From Strongyloides papillosus (lineage: Eukaryota > Nematoda > Chromadorea > Rhabditida > Strongyloididae), in contig SRSI01000006.1 of the NCBI GenBank assembly GCA_005656395.1, forward strand, positions 310,001-374,000: a stretch of 64,000 nt of DNA, written 5' to 3'. The position numbers and the translations under genes are program-made. Each line of letters starts with the position of its first letter. Positions within the stretch are counted from its first letter, which is position 1. Below, piece after piece: positions 60,223 through 64,000 of this stretch. Below the pieces are notes generated by a model that was given only the letters and a program-made list of their open reading frames with translations, was not told the origin of the DNA and made no database searches.

Positions 60223-60518
60223 TTAATAATATCCTCTAACAACCGGAGTTGCCACTACCGGTCTAGCAACAACTGGAGCAGCAACAACAGGAGTTATAAT
60301 TCTTGTACGATCCATAACATTCAGAAGATATAGAGCGTGAATTGTTCCTGGAATCCAGCCCATACAGTATAAACATACATTTAACCAAAATTGGCCTCCA
60401 CATCCACACATCATACTCACGGCTACTGGCTGAAATAATTAATCTAATGTTAGATTTTTGTACTTACTGAACAAAAAATTGACCAAAAAATTAAACAACA
60501 TCTATCTTCCTCATACAT
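60223..60518 (-). CDS. Pmp3/UPF0057 small membrane proteolipid
   Basis: This is an 85-residue two-pass membrane protein of the Pmp3 family (plasma membrane proteolipid; in yeast and plants it affects membrane potential and salt tolerance). Exons: 60518-60468 (MYEEDRCCLIFWSIFCS) and 60429-60223, with a 38-nt intron in phase 0. The join gives FCSPVAVSMMCGCGGQFWLN, matching the family's LPP-x-x-V-x-x-x-x-GC-x-x-x-x-x-[IL]N. It is followed by VCLYCMGWIPGTIHALYLL, matching L-x-x-x-G-[WY]-IPG-x-IHA-x-[YW]. After the second segment comes a tail with repeated PVVA-type units (PVVAAPVVARPVVATPVV) and ending RGYY. The first exon is too short for ordinary ORF calling and was found by phase and motif. 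Confidence 0.9.
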
Positions 60519-60956
60519 GTTTTATATATTTTAGGTAAAATAATGTTTTTGTAACAAATGTAAAAAAAGAGTAGTGAAATTATATAAAAATTATTAATGC
60601 TATTTAAAATAAAAAAATTTGAATTTTTTATAGATAATTATAAAATTTTATATTTTATGTTTCGTATAATCCTGATACTTTCTTCAATAAATTATAAAAT
60701 ATATGAACATGTATTACATTTCTTTGTAACATTAGATAATTCAAACTTAAAATTAACATTTCATTTTACTTATAAAAAATTTCTAAACGATAAATTAATA
60801 TTTTAAATCTGGCAAAATATATTGATATTTTTAATATGTTATTGTATAAAACTTCATTTATTTATAAAAATGAAAATAATTAATAATTACAATATGTTTT
60901 ATTTAAAAAGAATGACAATGTTTTAAAGGCTCAAAAATTTTAATTATTTAAAATGA
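60519..60956. other. Intergenic
   Basis: About 440 AT-rich bases between two minus-strand genes: Pmp3 promoter and the 3' UTR of the lysine-rich gene. The plus-strand open frame at 60597-60806 has no codon or motif support. Confidence 0.5.
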
Positions 60957-61970
60957 CTAATTTTGATTTTTTACATCTAGCTGTTTATCATTCTCTTGTT
61001 TTTTGTTTTCACTATCTAGTTTTTTTTCATTATCTGGCTTATTTTCACCATCTGGTTTGTTTTCACCATCTGATTTATTTCCGACACTTAATTTATTTCC
61101 ATTCTCCGCTGGAGCACCTTTACCACCCGTTTGGGCAGATTTTTCTTTTTCAGTATCCCAATCAGATAACACATCATCCATTGTTGGATAATCTGTTTTT
61201 TTCTTTTTCGCTATTGCACCTGCTGCAATTAATTTTTCTTTTTCATCTAATTCAATTTTTTTTGGTTTCCGATCATCATGACGTTTTTCTTTTTTTGCCG
61301 TTACAACTGCTTGAGATGGTTCTTTGGTATTATCAGTTATTTTGTCTCTAGCATTTGTAGTTTCATCTTTCGTTTCTTTATTTAGATCAGGACTAGACAT
61401 TTCCTCATCATTTTTATTTTCTCTTTTAGAACTTTGCAACCCTCCTTCAATGAGAGAATTTTTTCCTTGATTATGAATGGGTTCTTTAACAATTACATTT
61501 TTAACCATTGCTTTTTTAATTACAGATTTTGAACTTGGTAATGTTTTATCTAAAACAACTTTTTTGTTTTCTGATAATGTTTTGACTTTTTCTACTTTTA
61601 AATCACCAGCTTTTCCAGAATTTTTTTCTACGGGTGATGTTTTAGATTGAGTTTTTTCAGCTTTAAGCGATGCCTCTTTTTTTCCATCAAATCTCATTTG
61701 GTTAGCATCGGGATAGAAACGGGGTGGTTTAACAGATTTTCTTCCTATACTTTTCTTGTTATCTTTATTACTTGTCACAGTATTATTATTATTTGCCACA
61801 GGTTCAGAATTTTTAGCCGCAGAAGTTTTCTTTTTTTGATTTATTTTTGGTTTTTTCTTGACAGAAAGTTTCTCCCTTTTGTTAGGTTTTGAACCATTAC
61901 TACATCCAGATGATGGAAAAACAATAAAAAATAAAAAAAAGAGTAGATAGAAATACTCTTTAATGTGCAT
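60957..61970 (-). CDS. Secreted lysine-rich low-complexity protein
   Basis: Not recognised. This is a single-exon open frame of 337 residues. It begins with a strong signal peptide (MHIKEYFYLLFFLFFIVFPSSG) and the mature protein is almost entirely disordered and charged, rich in Lys, Asn, Ser and Glu. A short degenerate repeat occurs near the end (SDGENKPDGENKPDNEKK). It has one cysteine after the signal peptide (SGCSNGSK), which could be an N-terminal processing coincidence. No domain, no membrane segment beyond the signal. Secreted lysine-rich low-complexity proteins are common among parasite excretory products, but function cannot be inferred. Plus-strand frames in the same place are its shadow. 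Confidence 0.7.
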   Translation of the reverse strand: MHIKEYFYLLFFLFFIVFPSSGCSNGSKPNKREKLSVKKKPKINQKKKTSAAKNSEPVANNNNTVTSNKDNKKSIGRKSVKPPRFYPDANQMRFDGKKEASLKAEKTQSKTSPVEKNSGKAGDLKVEKVKTLSENKKVVLDKTLPSSKSVIKKAMVKNVIVKEPIHNQGKNSLIEGGLQSSKRENKNDEEMSSPDLNKETKDETTNARDKITDNTKEPSQAVVTAKKEKRHDDRKPKKIELDEKEKLIAAGAIAKKKKTDYPTMDDVLSDWDTEKEKSAQTGGKGAPAENGNKLSVGNKSDGENKPDGENKPDNEKKLDSENKKQENDKQLDVKNQN

Positions 61971-62241
61971 ATCAAAATTTTTATCTATTTAAGAATAATT
62001 AAATATATGGATTCCCAATCAATCATAATATCCATATAAAAATATTTTTATTTAAAATTAGTCAAATTTTTCGAATATTTTATTTGAATTTCTAAGCATA
62101 TCATCAAAAATATATTTGCCACGTCAATGAAAGATAATATTCATAGAAATAATATATTAAGTGAATTAAAAAAATTTAATACAAAATTATTCATTAATAA
62201 TTGTCATTAATTATACTTTTTATATAATTTTTTGCAATCAT

Positions 62242-63213
62242 TTACCGTATGTGGGTAACAATACATTTCTTTACGACTGTTCTCGATCTTTTTTTATAAT
62301 AATGTGGTAACAGTGATCGAAGTACTTGACTGAAATGATGAAATATTTCTTTATCAATAAAAAACTATAGAACTTACGATAAAGTTAATGATATAGTAAA
62401 TAGTCCATAGGTTATAATATCAACAATCCAAGATAAAGATTGAATAGCAATTGTTTCAAGTTCTTGATGACTCTTCAAAATATATGGGAGGTATCTAAAC
62501 ATATAGTAAATTTCAAATGCTATCATTACAATCATTGATATAATATTGTATATAAACAATTTAAAATCCATATAATTATTAACTTTAAATTGAGCTAAAA
62601 CTTTCCTATACTTAGAAAAAGTTAAAAAATTAAGAGTACTAGTTAGTATTAATAATGGAAAATATAGAAAAATTGCTGTTCCTGCATTAAAATAAGCATT
62701 ATCTGGATTAGTATAAATTCCACTAACTCATCCGATTTCTTTTATCCATGCATATTTGACGCTATAAGTTATACAAATGATCCCAATAGATGTACCAACA
62801 GATGTCATAATTATTATATATATCGTATTATTTTTTAATGAAAAATACTTTTTATATTTCATTGGATGGCAAAGAGCTATATATCTATTAACACTGGTCA
62901 GAAATGCTATTTGAAACGTTATACAGAAGCCTCCTCCAGTTGTGAAATAAAGAATATATGCAATAAAATGATTTTGAAGATAAAAATCATCAAAGACATT
63001 ATATTTTTGAATACGTGATGTAATGAACATAACAAAAATAGTTATATTATCAATAACACCTTTATAAAATATTATTGGATAGTATTCATTTCTTACGGTA
63101 CTTGACTTCTTACAATATATATTATATCCAAGTCGTATTGTAAAAGCCGAATAATATGGAAAAAGTACTACCGTATACCCTAACTGAATATAATCCAATA
63201 TTTTTGTAGCCAT
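62242..63213 (-). pseudogene. SRV/SRG-like serpentine receptor with one in-frame stop
   Basis: This is a seven-pass nematode chemoreceptor of the SRV/SRG type. Exon 1 is 63213-62378 and exon 2 is 62329-62242 (48-nt intron). The motif FLTSVNRYIALCHPMKYKKY after the third segment is typical (NRY-x-A-[LI]-x-x-P-x-x-Y). The frame is open from ATG 63213 through the splice to the tail (VLRSLLPHYYKKRSRTVVKK) except for a single TGA at 62730-62728, right after YAWIKEIG. The same frame continues after it with SGIYTNPDNAYFNAGTAIF and three more membrane segments. No intron can remove the stop (no GT-AG pair flanks it). Total length 307 codons, normal for the family. It is either a recently nulled receptor or a sequence error. 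Confidence 0.8.
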
Positions 63214-64000
63214 AATAAGATAACTAACAACTTTATTAACAATGTTAATGCTTAAAAACGTTTAATATAACATGTATTAAGCTTAAGTTAAAGATAAATG
63301 GTATTAAATAAACAGTTACTCTACTTTATAAATTAATATAAAAATTTGATAAGGATCTTTGATATTATTTCAAATTAACACTTATCATCAAAATAATTTA
63401 AATTAAAATTAACTATATTGTTGCACATATTTATCCAGATTTTTGCATTAATTACTGTGGTATTTAAAAATAAATGTTATGATAATGATACAAATTGTAG
63501 ACGAAAAAATTGCACTTCCTGTAATGACACTTTTATAAAAATGAACTTATTAAAATTTTTTTATTATTTCCGTATTTTCACTTACATGGTTAAGTTGTGA
63601 TTTTAAAATTAAATGACAATATAATTAATTTATTTTTCAACATAAAACGAAAATTTGATAATTATAAAACTTTCTTTAAAATAAAACAATAAATATTTTA
63701 AAGATTAAAATATGTTGGCGAATTGTTAAATGTGACAAAAAATAATTTTTAAATGTTTTTGACCATCCACATTTAAAAAATCTTTGGATACATCAAAACT
63801 TATTTATTTGCATGAATGTGATATCAAGAGCTAATGTAAAGGATTTGAAGAATTTTTTAAATCAAGTTAAAAAATATTTCATTTACTTTATGCAGTTTAC
63901 TACAAAAATTTTAATTAAAAAAAATCAATATACTATTATTTTACACTAATTAGTATAAAATATTTATTTTTATCTTAGGAAGAATATATGTACAAAATTT
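63214..64000. other. Intergenic to window end
   Basis: AT-rich. The plus-strand open frame at 63418-63600 has a hydrophobic start and four close cysteines (CYDNDTNCRRKNCTSC) but no ATG upstream, so it is not called. Nothing else recognised. Confidence 0.5.

Noticed and set aside
60953..61351. Plus-strand 132-codon open frame rich in His, Phe and Leu
   Set aside because: Antisense shadow of the lysine-rich secreted protein, which has the signal peptide and full-length frame.
62728..62730. TGA in the SRV/SRG-like receptor as selenocysteine or readthrough
   Set aside because: No family precedent, no conserved Cys at that place, and no SECIS-like element noticed; treated as a nonsense change.
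63418..63600. Possible small secreted cysteine protein on the plus strand
   Set aside because: No ATG before the hydrophobic stretch (frame begins at TTG, stop just upstream) and no convincing splice acceptor with an upstream signal-peptide exon.

Overview
This window is an AT-rich eukaryotic chromosome segment. It most likely comes from a nematode of the Strongyloides type (clade IV). The reasons are very small GT-AG introns (mostly 37-50 nt), C. elegans-like gene families (patched-related PTR, serpentine chemoreceptors, a catalytically degenerate Argonaute, TIL-domain secreted proteins, a Pmp3-like proteolipid), and several start codons that sit just after a possible trans-splice acceptor. 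The species cannot be fixed from sequence alone. All gene models were built by hand from open reading frames plus splice sites whose phases agree.

Layout, 1-19.7 kb: the 3' end of Ku70 (+); a two-TIL-domain secreted protein (-); succinate dehydrogenase subunit C (-); a myristoylated PPEF-type EF-hand phosphatase (-); the NVL/MAC-1 AAA ATPase (-), head to head with a PLK4-like kinase (+); two tandem FAM135-type putative lipases (+), the second lacking the N-terminal domain; and ornithine decarboxylase antizyme (-) with a clear UCC-UGA +1 frameshift site.

Layout, 19.7-46.3 kb: CDC27/APC3 (+); an acid sphingomyelinase (-) whose one long intron carries a U4 snRNA gene on the opposite strand; a patched-related gene (-) broken by four single-base homopolymer length changes; Mediator subunit MED1 (+); an orphan membrane protein (-); a NONO/PSF-type RNA-binding protein (-), head to head with the tRNA methylthiotransferase CDK5RAP1 (+); ZC3H15/DFRP1 (-); an RPL12 pseudogene (+) that keeps an intron; and an SFT2 Golgi protein (+).

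Layout, 46.3-64 kb: a roughly 330-bp imperfect palindrome; a divergent pair made of an orphan type I membrane protein (-) and a receptor-type tyrosine phosphatase homologue with a destroyed active site (+); a WAGO-like Argonaute (-) lacking catalytic residues; a serpentine receptor (+); a diverged duplicated repeat; a Pmp3-like proteolipid (-); a lysine-rich secreted protein (-); and an SRV/SRG-like receptor with one in-frame stop (-).

Most genes are unrelated housekeeping genes in compact clusters. The accessory part (about 43-64 kb) mixes lineage-specific membrane proteins, chemoreceptors, pseudogenes and repeats. The strongest signals for a second look are the antizyme recoding site, the nested U4 gene, the pseudophosphatase receptor, the long palindrome and the multiply frameshifted PTR gene.
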